From Pelagibacterales bacterium SAG-MED41 (GTDB lineage: Bacteria > Pseudomonadota > Alphaproteobacteria > Pelagibacterales > Pelagibacteraceae): DNA of 64,000 bases. Shown here piece after piece: positions 34,412 to 43,032 of this stretch. The notes under the pieces were generated by a model. The model did not search any database and was not told the DNA's origin. It saw only the letters and a list, made by a program, of their open reading frames with translations. The position numbers and the translations under genes were made by a program. Each line of letters opens with the position of its first letter. Position 1 is the stretch's first letter. The stretch spans positions 100,014 to 164,013 of the forward strand of contig JACWEJ010000001.1 in the NCBI GenBank assembly GCA_014653545.1. Direction: 5' to 3'.

Positions 34412-35339
34412 GACTTAGTTTATCGTTTATAGCATTTATTAGAGAATTTTGATTTACATTATAAAGAACAAATTTATTCAAATTATCCAAAATATAATTT
34501 TTAATTTCAAAAATTTTATCATTTTTAAGTAAATTTTTATCTTTTATATATTTCATATGTTGATCAAATAAATAAAATAATAAATTTATTATCAAAATAT
34601 CTTTTTTTTTTTTATATAAATCTAATAGATGTAAAAGATTTTCTTCAAAATTATTTGTTGGTAAAATACTATATTCTTTACATATAAAATTAAATTTTAT
34701 AAAATTTCCAGGTGATAAGTGTGAAGATTTTGGGTCTATAATCAAATCTAATTTGTGTAAATTTACAAGCTTATCAATAATTTCTAATCTTTGTTTTTCA
34801 TTTAAAATAATTTTTACTTCCAAAGCTCTAGACTTAATGGTTTCTATTAATGGTTTTCCTTTATTATTTATTAAAAAAAAGTAATTTTTTTGTGATGGCT
34901 CTTCTATTATTTTAAGCAAAGCATTAAGGCTATTTTGATTGAAAAGTTCAATATCATCAAAAATAATAAACCTATCTTTTTTGGAAATTATAGATTGTAA
35001 AATTTGGTTTTTAAGGTTTCGGATATCATCAATCTTTACAGATTTATAATTTGCACCATTTATATAAATTATGTTTGAAAAGATATTTTTTTGAAATTGT
35101 TTTAAAATAATTGAATTCTTTGAAATTGAAAATTTTTTTTTATCATAGTTATCAATGTCAAAAATTGAGTATAAAAAATGATTAATAAGAGTCGATTTAC
35201 CTGATCCTTTATTGCCAGTAAACATCAACACTTTGGGTAAATTTTTCTTTGAATACAATTCTGATATAAATTTAAAATTCTCTTTTAGACTAAATAAGGT
35301 CAAAGATTTTTTGGTATCAAAAAAAACAGGGTAATTCAT
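34404..35339 (-). CDS. holB: DNA polymerase III delta' subunit
   Basis: 311 residues from ATG 35339, which overlaps the tmk stop by the usual 4 bp; the farther start at 35363 would overlap 28 bp. Clamp-loader AAA+ protein: Walker [15 protein letters not shown] (about 41-54), DDIELFNQNSLNALLKIIEEPS (about 131-152, sensor region), SRALEVKIIL. The cysteines of the canonical HolB zinc finger are absent. It loads the sliding clamp with DnaX. Sequence is very divergent and Lys/Asn/Ile-rich; conserved position after tmk supports the call. Confidence 0.88.
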   Translation of the reverse strand: MNYPVFFDTKKSLTLFSLKENFKFISELYSKKNLPKVLMFTGNKGSGKSTLINHFLYSIFDIDNYDKKKFSISKNSIILKQFQKNIFSNIIYINGANYKSVKIDDIRNLKNQILQSIISKKDRFIIFDDIELFNQNSLNALLKIIEEPSQKNYFFLINNKGKPLIETIKSRALEVKIILNEKQRLEIIDKLVNLHKLDLIIDPKSSHLSPGNFIKFNFICKEYSILPTNNFEENLLHLLDLYKKKKDILIINLLFYLFDQHMKYIKDKNLLKNDKIFEIKNYILDNLNKFVLYNVNQNSLINAINDKLSHE

Positions 35340-35983
35340 TTGATATTTAAATACTTTTGACATAAATCAAAAATTTTATGTTCTAAAAAATTGTCGTTAC
35401 TCGAGGAATCTAAAATATAATAATTTTTTTTATTTTTTGCTATTTTAATAAATGAATTTTGTGCTTTGTTATAAAAAGATTGAGCAAAATTATCATACCG
35501 GTTTTTCGTTTTTCTTTTAATCAATCTCTTTCTGGATATTTGCTTAGAAACTTTTAAAACAAAAACAATATTTGGTTTGACTCCATGTAGTATTTTTTTG
35601 TGTATATTTTCAATAAAATTTAATTCAACTTTTTTTCCATAAACTTGATAAGCTAAAGTAGAGTCAATAAACCTGTCGCAAATAACAACTTTTTTTTTTA
35701 ATAGAGCTGGTTTAATCTTATTTTTAATATGTTCATTTCTAGCTGCTAAATATAGTAGTGTATCAGTATATTTATCAAACTTTTCTTTGCCTTTTTTTGT
35801 AAAATAATCCTTGAGGATTAAATTTCTAATTAATTCTGAACTTTTTGTACCACCCGGTTCTCTAGTTAAAATAGTATCAATTTTTTTTTTTTTTAATTTA
35901 TTAAAAAGTTTTTTGCTTTGATAGGATTTGCCACAACCCTCAACACCCTCAAAAACAATAAAGAATGGTTTTTTTTTATACAT
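35336..35983 (-). CDS. tmk: thymidylate kinase
   Basis: 215 residues, usual length. Phosphorylates dTMP to dTDP. P-loop FEGVEGCGKSYQSKKL (about 10-25), substrate-binding TREPGGTKSSELIRN (about 40-54), and DRFIDSTLAYQVYGK (about 101-115). The LID region RLIKRKTKNRYD is basic. It overlaps the carboxypeptidase gene by 8 bp and holB by 4 bp in a block conserved in alphaproteobacteria. Confidence 0.95.
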   Translation of the reverse strand: MYKKKPFFIVFEGVEGCGKSYQSKKLFNKLKKKKIDTILTREPGGTKSSELIRNLILKDYFTKKGKEKFDKYTDTLLYLAARNEHIKNKIKPALLKKKVVICDRFIDSTLAYQVYGKKVELNFIENIHKKILHGVKPNIVFVLKVSKQISRKRLIKRKTKNRYDNFAQSFYNKAQNSFIKIAKNKKNYYILDSSSNDNFLEHKIFDLCQKYLNIK

Positions 35984-37124
35984 CTCCCCAAATCAAATAA
36001 TTTAGAGATGTTATTAGGCTTTTAAAAAAATTAACTTTTTTAAGATCTTCTTCAGCGTAAAGAGGTAAGGATTTTATTATTTCATCTTTATTCTTAACTG
36101 TCATAGTCGCAATTTGTGTACCCTTTATTACTGGAGCTAAAATAGGTCCTTCATAATCTAAAGATACAGTTAAATGTCTAATATCTTTTTTATTAATAGT
36201 AAAATAAAAATCGTCTTTTGTAGTGGCTTTAATTTTATTAGAAATTCCTAACCATGTGTCTAATTCAAAAATTGTTTCACCTTTTTTTGATATTTCAAAT
36301 GTGTTAGTATTTCTAAAACCCCAATTAAGTAGTTTTAAGGACTCTGAACTTCTTAAATTTTTTGTATTAAAACCTGATGCTACAGCAATTATTCTCCTAT
36401 CTTTTTTTTTCATTGTGCTGGCCAAAGAATATTTTTCAACTGCAAGATAGCCAGTCTTAACTCCGTCAACACCTACGTTCTTATATAACAATGGATTGCG
36501 GTTTCCTTGTTTAATTGGTTCACCGCCCGTTCTATCCCAAGTGAAAGTTTTTTCTGCAAACATTTCATAAAAGATTGGGTAGTTCTTAATTAAATATTTA
36601 GACATAATACCTATATCTCTGGCTGTAGAAACATTATCAGGGTCATTTATTCCTGATGAGTTGGTAAAATTTGTAGAAGTCATGCCTATCTCACCTGCTT
36701 TTTCATTCATCATATCTGCAAAATTTGACTCTGAACCGGCTATACCTTCAGCTAAAGCTACACATGCGTCATTTCCTGAGGCTATAATTATTCCCTTTAA
36801 AAGATTTTCAACTGAAACTTGATCATTTATCATTATAAACATAGAAGAATAGCCAGCCTGGGATAAACGCCATGCATTTTCTGAAATTGTAAACTTATCA
36901 TCTAAGGATAATTTATTTTTTTTTAGCAAATCAAAGGCAACTATAGCTGTCATGATTTTAGTCATCGAAGCAGGATAAATTTGTGAGTCAGGATCTAGCT
37001 CATACAAAACTTTATCTGAATGATAATCTATGAGAATGCCCGTTCTGGCCTGTATATTTGGATTTGCAGACAAATTTAGACTTAAATTAAAATACAAAAA
37101 TATTAAAATAATAATTTTATTCAT
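35976..37124 (-). CDS. D-alanyl-D-alanine carboxypeptidase (PBP5/6 type)
   Basis: 382 residues with an N-terminal signal peptide (about 1-21). Removes the terminal D-Ala from peptidoglycan pentapeptides in the periplasm. Serine penicillin-binding motifs: SxxK in YPASMTKIMTA (about 51-61), SxN in ASGNDACVALAEG (about 116-128), KTG in VKTGYLAVE (about 220). A C-terminal beta domain (about 280-345) and an end amphipathic helix (FKSLITSLNYLIW) suit membrane attachment. Part of the mltB-rlpA-dac cell-wall group. Confidence 0.94.
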   Translation of the reverse strand: MNKIIILIFLYFNLSLNLSANPNIQARTGILIDYHSDKVLYELDPDSQIYPASMTKIMTAIVAFDLLKKNKLSLDDKFTISENAWRLSQAGYSSMFIMINDQVSVENLLKGIIIASGNDACVALAEGIAGSESNFADMMNEKAGEIGMTSTNFTNSSGINDPDNVSTARDIGIMSKYLIKNYPIFYEMFAEKTFTWDRTGGEPIKQGNRNPLLYKNVGVDGVKTGYLAVEKYSLASTMKKKDRRIIAVASGFNTKNLRSSESLKLLNWGFRNTNTFEISKKGETIFELDTWLGISNKIKATTKDDFYFTINKKDIRHLTVSLDYEGPILAPVIKGTQIATMTVKNKDEIIKSLPLYAEEDLKKVNFFKSLITSLNYLIWGDV

Positions 37125-37854
37125 TGGTGTAAATGTCTAACTCTTCGAATCCAAAGTTTTTTAGCTTAATGTAATCATTTTTTAATAAATTAATAGTAGT
37201 ATATGGTCCTGAAATAACATGTGTTTCTTTGTTGTTAACCTGTTTAATGTTCAACTTATTGATATCAATATCTGATACTTCTTTAATAATTCTTTGCTTT
37301 AAAAAATTAGCTGTTTCTAAAGAATAAAAGGAAGCAATATGAATAAAAATTTTATTTGGTTTATTGATTATTTTTTTCTTTTTATCTTTGGAAATATTGG
37401 AAATCTTTACAGAGGTTACAGGCGCATTTGAAGATATCTTCTTTTCTTCATTGTAAATCTTGGCTTTTTCTGCAACAAATGATTTGTTCTTTTTTATTTC
37501 TAAGATTTCTAATATAGGTAGATCAATTCTTAGTTCTAGTTCATCAATAATAGGTTTTGTTATTAATATTTTATAAAAATCAGGATATTTGATGCGCTTT
37601 ATATTTTTAAGAATGATGCTTTTATTATTTCTTGGATTTATTATCTTAATTAATGTTCCTGTTTTTAGGTTTTGATGAGAAATTTGTAATTTTTCATTGT
37701 TTAATTTTCCCTTAATAATTTTATTTTGAAAATCATAATTATTATAAACATAAGCAAAACCTTTTGCAGAATATGGTTTTTTTTGATTTAGAGTTTTTGA
37801 TTGAGGTGAACAAGAAAAAATAAATAAAATAAAAAAAAGAAGTTTAAATTTCAT
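37117..37854 (-). CDS. RlpA-like lipoprotein with SPOR domain, degenerate barrel
   Basis: 245 residues. Lipoprotein signal with lipobox IFSCS (Cys about 15). Residues about 28-115 resemble the RlpA double-psi beta barrel (SAKGFAYVYNN, LKTGTLIKIINPRNNKSIILKN), but the conserved NDRGPF-type catalytic segment reads IKRIKYPDF, so transglycosylase activity is doubtful. Residues about 168-245 form a SPOR-like domain (IFIHIASFYSLETANFLKQ, VISGPYTTI) that would bind denuded septal glycan. It lies between mltB and the D,D-carboxypeptidase, the usual rlpA position. Confidence 0.78.
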   Translation of the reverse strand: MKFKLLFFILFIFSCSPQSKTLNQKKPYSAKGFAYVYNNYDFQNKIIKGKLNNEKLQISHQNLKTGTLIKIINPRNNKSIILKNIKRIKYPDFYKILITKPIIDELELRIDLPILEILEIKKNKSFVAEKAKIYNEEKKISSNAPVTSVKISNISKDKKKKIINKPNKIFIHIASFYSLETANFLKQRIIKEVSDIDINKLNIKQVNNKETHVISGPYTTINLLKNDYIKLKNFGFEELDIYTNE

Positions 37855-38854
37855 TTTTAAAACCTTCTTTAAGAGTGCATACAGCTAAAGCAAATCTCAA
37901 TGATCTGTTCCAATTTAATATCTTTTCATAATTTTCGAAGACAATATAAGCCGGAGATAAAGTTTCAGCACCTGGGATTATATCTTTATCAGGAATAATT
38001 ATTGCTGTATTTAAATTACCTTGTATTTTTAAATCATCAAAATTTCTAATATATTTTTTAAAAAATTTTACTTGTCTTTTATTCTTAATATTTCTTGCTG
38101 AGGAATTAAGATATTTTTTTGGAATATTTTCTTTAAGATCTATTTTGAAAAAACAAGGTTCATTTTTCTTCCAGCCTATTGTGTTAAGATAATTAGCTGC
38201 AGAGGCGAAAGAGTCTTCGGTATTTTTAAGTTCAATAGTTTTATTTTTATTATAATCTATGGCATAATTTCTTATTGTTCTCGGCATAAATTGAAAATTC
38301 CCAAAAGCTCCAGCCCAAGAGCCATATAAAATATCTTTATTTATAATATTGCTATCCACAAGTTTTAATAAAATTAATAATTCCTCGGTAAAAAAAGCAC
38401 TTCTACGTTTATCATAACTAAGTGTAGCCAATGAAGAAACTATATCCATTTTACCAAGATATTTGCCAAAATTTGTTTCAATTCCCATTAATGCAAGCAA
38501 TAGTTCTTTTTCAACACTAAATTCTTTTTCTATTTTTTCAATTGTAATTTTTTCTTGATTATAAAGTTTAATACCTGCTTTAATTTTTCGATTAGATGAT
38601 CTTTTTTTTATGTAGGTAGATGTATCTTCATAAAACTCTGGTTGATATCGATCATATTCAATTACCTTTGGTAAAAATTTAGCATTAGACATGATCTCAT
38701 ACACTACTTTTTTTGATATACCAGACTCAATAGCTGTAGTTTGAAATTTTTTTAGCCAATTATTAAAATCCTGATTGGCGGAAATATTGCTAAATAGCAA
38801 TAAATACAAAAAAAGAAATTTAATAATTAAATTGAACATTTTATTAATTATCAT
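37844..38854 (-). CDS. lytic murein transglycosylase, MltB family
   Basis: 336 residues; a second in-frame ATG at 38839 would place the signal peptide (FNLIIKFLFLYLLLFSNISA) at the N-terminus and may be the real start. Cleaves glycan strands to 1,6-anhydromuropeptides in the periplasm. Seen: DFNNWLKKFQTTAIESGIS, YDRYQPEF, catalytic Glu in LALMGIETNFGKYLG (about 135-149), GSWAGAFGNFQFMPRT (about 199-214) and the FASAANYL region. No C-terminal peptidoglycan-binding domain. Transcribed ahead of the rlpA-like gene with an 11 bp overlap. Confidence 0.92.
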   Translation of the reverse strand: MIINKMFNLIIKFLFLYLLLFSNISANQDFNNWLKKFQTTAIESGISKKVVYEIMSNAKFLPKVIEYDRYQPEFYEDTSTYIKKRSSNRKIKAGIKLYNQEKITIEKIEKEFSVEKELLLALMGIETNFGKYLGKMDIVSSLATLSYDKRRSAFFTEELLILLKLVDSNIINKDILYGSWAGAFGNFQFMPRTIRNYAIDYNKNKTIELKNTEDSFASAANYLNTIGWKKNEPCFFKIDLKENIPKKYLNSSARNIKNKRQVKFFKKYIRNFDDLKIQGNLNTAIIIPDKDIIPGAETLSPAYIVFENYEKILNWNRSLRFALAVCTLKEGFKNEI

Positions 38855-38946
38855 AATTAATAACTATTGAATAGTTTTACTAAATTCCACTTATTTATTG
38901 TTATTTAACCTCTTTGATAGTATTAAGGAACCCTAATAAATTTCAA

Positions 38947-39036
38947 GGAGAGGTGGCTGAGCGGTTGAAAGCACTGGTCTTGAAAACCAGCAACGGGGCA
39001 ACTCGTTCGTGGGTTCGAATCCCACCCTCTCCGCCA
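38947..39036 (+). tRNA. tRNA-Ser (anticodon TGA)
   Basis: 90 nt class II tRNA with a long variable arm. Acceptor GGAGAGG pairs with CCTCTCC, anticodon stem-loop CTGGT-CTTGAAA-ACCAG exposes TGA, variable arm lies around 38991-39009, T-arm is GTGGG-TTCGAAT-CCCAC, discriminator G and encoded CCA. The last base abuts the stop codon of the opposite-strand sdhE gene. Confidence 0.97.
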
Positions 39037-39294
39037 TCAAATTTTAAATTTTTTAAATATCTTTGAGACTTTATTTTTGTCAATTTCATTTTCAACCAAA
39101 TTAAAATTATAAAAATTTAATATAATTTCATCTTCAAAATCTAAAAAATTTTCTAGTTCAGCTAAAAGACTCTCATCAAAATCATTTATATATTTATTAA
39201 CAAAAGAACTTAATAAAATATCCATTTCTTTTGTTCCTCTATAACCAGCACGATAAATCAATTTTTTTTTAAATATTTCTAATTTATTGTTCAT
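39037..39294 (-). CDS. sdhE: succinate dehydrogenase assembly factor SdhE (FAD assembly)
   Basis: 85 residues. Small helical protein that helps attach FAD covalently to SdhA. The diagnostic RGxxE motif is present as YRGTKEMDILL (about 18-28), and LENFLDFEDEIILNF matches the family's later helix. Divergent from recG over 32 bp, an arrangement typical of alphaproteobacteria. The stop codon touches the 3' end of tRNA-Ser on the other strand with no spacer. Confidence 0.9.
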   Translation of the reverse strand: MNNKLEIFKKKLIYRAGYRGTKEMDILLSSFVNKYINDFDESLLAELENFLDFEDEIILNFYNFNLVENEIDKNKVSKIFKKFKI

Positions 39295-39326
39295 AAATTT
39301 GTATTATACATAATTTATTCACTTAT

Positions 39327-41372
39327 ATGAAAAAAGATTTTATATTCTCATCAATAGATAATTTAAAGGGGGTTGGACCTCAATTATCTAAATACCTTAA
39401 AAAAAAGAGGATCGATAAAATAAAAGATGTGATTTTAAATTTACCTTATTCTGAAACTGATAGATCAAGAATTTATAAGTTAAAAGATTTGGAAATAGGA
39501 AAAATACAAACAGTTAAAATTCAGGTAAAAAAATTAAATTTCCCCAGAATAAGAAATCTGCCTAATAGAATTTATTGTGAAGATGAAACAGGAAAAATAG
39601 AAATAGTTTATTTTAATAGTAGAGAAGGATATTTAAGAAAATTATTTCCAATAAATGATTTTGTAATTGTAAGTGGTAAAATTAATTATTTTAATAAAAA
39701 ATACCAAATAACAAATCCAGATTATGTTACATCATTAGAAAATCAAGATTACGTAGCAAAAAATATACCTAAATATAACTTAACTAAAGGAATTAACGAA
39801 AAAAAATATCGTTATATAAGCGAACAAGTAATTAGTAATTTACCTAAGATTGATGACTGGCTTGAAGAAGGTTTTATTAAAAAAAATAAATTAATTAATT
39901 GGAATGAAAGTATAATAAAATTACATACTTCAAAAGATGGGAAAAATAATCAATCTAAAAGTTTCAGAAGAATAGTCTTTGATGAGTTATGTGCAAACTT
40001 TTTAACTCTTTCAGAAAGCAGAAAAAGAGTTAAAATAAATAAATCTCCAAAAATATTTACTAACAAAAATTCTGAAATAATTAAAAAAAATTTACCTTTT
40101 AATTTAACTAATGATCAAGAAAAAGTTCTTAATGAAATAAATCAAGATTTACTTAGTAACAAAAGAATGTTTAGAATTATTCAAGGTGACGTAGGTTCTG
40201 GTAAAACTATAGTTTCACTTTTATCTATTCTAAATGTAATTAAAAGTGGATATCAATGCGCCTTAATGAGTCCAACAGAAATACTGGCAAAACAACACTA
40301 TATATTAATAAAAAAGATTTTTAAAAACGAAAATTTTGATATTGAGTTCTTAACAGGAAAAACTGAGTACAAATTAAGAAAAGTTATTTTAACAAATTTA
40401 TTAACTGGTAAGATTAAACTTTTAATAGGAACTCACGCACTTTTTCAAAAAAAAATAAACTTTAATAAACTCGGTTTAGTGGTTATTGATGAGCAACATA
40501 AATTTGGTGTGAAACAAAGAAGTGATCTAGCAAAAAAAGGTGGTCAAGAGTGTGATGTGTTGCTTATGTCTGCAACACCAATTCCTAGAACGATGATGAT
40601 GTCTCTTTATGGAGATATGGATATTTCAAAAATTACAGAAAAACCAGCTAAACGTAGAAAGATAATTACTTTGAGTAAACCTGAAAAAAAAATTAATGAG
40701 CTTTGGCCATTTATAAAAAAACAAATATTAAATAACAATCAAGTTTTTTGGGTTTGTCCTTTAATAGAAGAATCAACTTTTTTAGATTACTCCTCTGCTA
40801 AAAAAAAATTTGAAATAATAAATAAAAAATTTCCTAACAAAGTTGGTCTTATACATGGCGCTTTGAAAAGTGAAGAGAAAGATAAAATTCTAAAGAAATT
40901 TTTGTTAAAAAAGATATCAATATTAGTAACTACAACTGTTATTGAAGTTGGTATAGACTTTCCAAATGCTAATTTAATAGTAATTGAAAATGCTAATAAA
41001 TTTGGTCTTGCTCAGCTACATCAACTAAGAGGAAGAGTTGGAAGAGGTGAAGAACAAGGAACTTGTATTTTATTATTTAAAGATGGATTAAGTAAGAACG
41101 CAATAAAAAGAATAAAGGTACTTAAAGACTCTAATGACGGCTTTTTCATTGCTGAAGAAGATCTTAAATTGAGGGGGTTTGGGGATTTAATAGGGTTTCA
41201 ACAAAGCGGGATAAAGAATTTTAGATTTGCTGATCCAGTGATTCATGAAGATTTATTTGAATTAGCTGATAAATATGTTCAGGATTTAAAAAAAACTATA
41301 AATCAAAAAAAATTCTCGTTTTTGCTAAAACTTTTTGATAGAGCAGAAATAATTAACACAATTGAGAACTAA
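39327..41372 (+). CDS. recG: ATP-dependent DNA helicase RecG
   Basis: 681 residues, normal length. Branch-migrating helicase that regresses stalled forks and processes Holliday junctions. N-terminal wedge/OB domain (about 1-240), then SF2 motifs: I GDVGSGKT (about 288-295), Ia LMSPTEILAKQH, II DEQHKFGVKQR (about 388-398), III LMSATPIPRT, V TTVIEVGIDFPNA, VI QLRGRVGRGEEQG (about 570-582). C-terminal TRG-like region retained. Its end overlaps the convergent DUF502 gene by 4 bp. Confidence 0.96.
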   Translation: MKKDFIFSSIDNLKGVGPQLSKYLKKKRIDKIKDVILNLPYSETDRSRIYKLKDLEIGKIQTVKIQVKKLNFPRIRNLPNRIYCEDETGKIEIVYFNSREGYLRKLFPINDFVIVSGKINYFNKKYQITNPDYVTSLENQDYVAKNIPKYNLTKGINEKKYRYISEQVISNLPKIDDWLEEGFIKKNKLINWNESIIKLHTSKDGKNNQSKSFRRIVFDELCANFLTLSESRKRVKINKSPKIFTNKNSEIIKKNLPFNLTNDQEKVLNEINQDLLSNKRMFRIIQGDVGSGKTIVSLLSILNVIKSGYQCALMSPTEILAKQHYILIKKIFKNENFDIEFLTGKTEYKLRKVILTNLLTGKIKLLIGTHALFQKKINFNKLGLVVIDEQHKFGVKQRSDLAKKGGQECDVLLMSATPIPRTMMMSLYGDMDISKITEKPAKRRKIITLSKPEKKINELWPFIKKQILNNNQVFWVCPLIEESTFLDYSSAKKKFEIINKKFPNKVGLIHGALKSEEKDKILKKFLLKKISILVTTTVIEVGIDFPNANLIVIENANKFGLAQLHQLRGRVGRGEEQGTCILLFKDGLSKNAIKRIKVLKDSNDGFFIAEEDLKLRGFGDLIGFQQSGIKNFRFADPVIHEDLFELADKYVQDLKKTINQKKFSFLLKLFDRAEIINTIEN

Positions 41373-41983
41373 TTTATGTTTGTGGTGCCTGCAGAAACTA
41401 TAAATTTTGAGGCTTGTTCAAAGGATACATCAAGATAAATTAAATCTTTTTTTGGAATCATTAATAAAAAGCCACTTGTTGGGTTTGGCGTTGTTGGAAC
41501 AAAAACATTTATAGCATCTTCACCTACTTTATTTCTAATTATACCCTTATTTTCTTTTGTGGCGAAACCAACAACCCAAATACCTTTACGTGGATATTCT
41601 AAAAGAACAACACTTTTATCCTTGCTATCAGATTTAGTAAATGTTTCAGTCATTTGACCTATTGCGGAATAAATAGTTCTAAGTATAGGTATTTTTTTTA
41701 AAATATTATTAAAAATTTCAAAGAATTTTTTACCTAAAAAAGATAAAGATAGCCAACCAATAAAAGTAATTACTAGTAATGCAATTATTATTTCAACACC
41801 TGGGATATTAAAAGGTAGATAATTATTAGGATTTATTTCTTTTGGAATAATTTTACCAGAAATTCTTATTATAAAAATTGTTAGATATAACGTGATTCCA
41901 ATAGGTATTAAAACAACAATACCAGCTATAAAATTATTTCTTATTGATGAAAATATTGATTTTTTTATGTTTTGTTTAGACAT
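41369..41983 (-). CDS. DUF502-family membrane protein
   Basis: 204 residues. Two strong transmembrane segments: GIVVLIPIGITLYLTIFII (about 17-35) and IIIALLVITFIGWLSLSF (about 65-82), then PILRTIYSAIGQMTETFT and a soluble domain with PTTPNPTSGFLLMIPKKD (about 164-181), all DUF502 hallmarks. Function is unknown across the family; plant relatives (LCV-like) bear the same fold. Often found next to recG in alphaproteobacteria, as here. Confidence 0.9.
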   Translation of the reverse strand: MSKQNIKKSIFSSIRNNFIAGIVVLIPIGITLYLTIFIIRISGKIIPKEINPNNYLPFNIPGVEIIIALLVITFIGWLSLSFLGKKFFEIFNNILKKIPILRTIYSAIGQMTETFTKSDSKDKSVVLLEYPRKGIWVVGFATKENKGIIRNKVGEDAINVFVPTTPNPTSGFLLMIPKKDLIYLDVSFEQASKFIVSAGTTNIN

Positions 41984-42075
41984 TAATTATGAATAACTAG
42001 AATATATGATAAATATTATTATTAAGATAAAAATTGCAATTAATAATTTATTATTTAAAATCATGAATCTTAAAA

Positions 42076-42909
42076 ATGTATAACATAAATAGAAGAAAAT
42101 TTCTTGGGTATTTTGGATGTAGTTGCTGTTCGTTGATGCTTCCTTCCTGTTCAACCGTACCTATTACTGAAAGAAGACAATTAAGTATAATTCCAGAGAG
42201 TCGTATTAACCAACAAGCAGCCGCTGCTTATGAGACGTTTAGAAGTAAAACTAAATTAATTACAAGCGGACGACAATTGAACGAAATAAGAAATATAGGA
42301 AAAAAAATGGAGTTTGCAGTAAGCGCTTTTTTTCAAAAACAAGGAAAAGAAGATCCAACTAAAAATTTTGGTTGGGATTACGTTTTAGTTGACAATGATA
42401 AAGTAGTAAACGCATGGTGTATGCCAGGAGGGAAAATTGCTGTTTATACTGGATTGCTAAAAGTTACAAAAAATATTAATGCTCTCTCAATTGTAATGGG
42501 TCATGAAATAGCTCATGCTGTAGCTAAACATTCAGTAGAAAGAATGAGTCATGCAATGACAATAAATTTGGGAACAACGGTTGCAGATATTTTTTTAGGT
42601 GGTGCTATAAATAGAACTAGAAATACTGTTGGTCAGAATACGGGCTTAGATATCTTTCAACTAGGTGTTATGAATCCTTTTGGAAGAAAACAAGAAACAG
42701 AGGCAGACTATTTAGGTTTAATATTTTCTTCAATTTCTGGATATGACATAAGGGAGTCAATAAAACTATGGCAAAGAATGTCTGAAAAAAATAAAGGTAA
42801 AGAGCCTCCAGTTTTTTTAAGCACTCATCCGAGTAGTAAAAAAAGAATAGAAAATTTAAATAATTGGGTAAATGAAGTAATTATAAAATACCCACCAATA
42901 AAAATTTAA
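42076..42909 (+). CDS. M48-family zinc metalloprotease, Tat-type lipoprotein
   Basis: 277 residues. The N-terminus has a twin-arginine segment NRRKFLGYFG (about 4-13), a Cys-rich hydrophobic stretch and a lipobox-like LPSC (Cys about 25), suggesting Tat export and lipid anchoring. The peptidase core has the zinc motif MGHEIAHAVAKH (about 140-151) and the third ligand Glu in ETEADYLGL (about 212-220). Related periplasmic LoiP/BepA-type proteases control outer-membrane proteins. Stands alone between divergent DUF502 and tRNA-Lys. Confidence 0.9.
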   Translation: MYNINRRKFLGYFGCSCCSLMLPSCSTVPITERRQLSIIPESRINQQAAAAYETFRSKTKLITSGRQLNEIRNIGKKMEFAVSAFFQKQGKEDPTKNFGWDYVLVDNDKVVNAWCMPGGKIAVYTGLLKVTKNINALSIVMGHEIAHAVAKHSVERMSHAMTINLGTTVADIFLGGAINRTRNTVGQNTGLDIFQLGVMNPFGRKQETEADYLGLIFSSISGYDIRESIKLWQRMSEKNKGKEPPVFLSTHPSSKKRIENLNNWVNEVIIKYPPIKI

Positions 42910-42912
42910 TAG

Positions 42913-42988
42913 TGGTGAGCCCTGATGGACTCGAACCATCGACACCCTCCTTAAAAGGGAGGTGCTCTACCAACTGAGCTAAGGGCCC
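42913..42988 (-). tRNA. tRNA-Lys (anticodon TTT)
   Basis: On the minus strand acceptor GGGCCCT pairs with AGGGCTC (one G-U), D-arm TAGCTCAGTTGGTAGAGC, anticodon stem-loop CCTCC-CTTTTAA-GGAGG exposes TTT, T-arm GATGG-TTCGAGT-CCATC, discriminator A and encoded CCA. It lies 3 nt after the M48 protease stop on the opposite strand. Confidence 0.97.
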
Positions 42989-43032
42989 TAAAGAGTGTTC
43001 TTTTATATAGTTATCAATTAAATTTCAAATAA

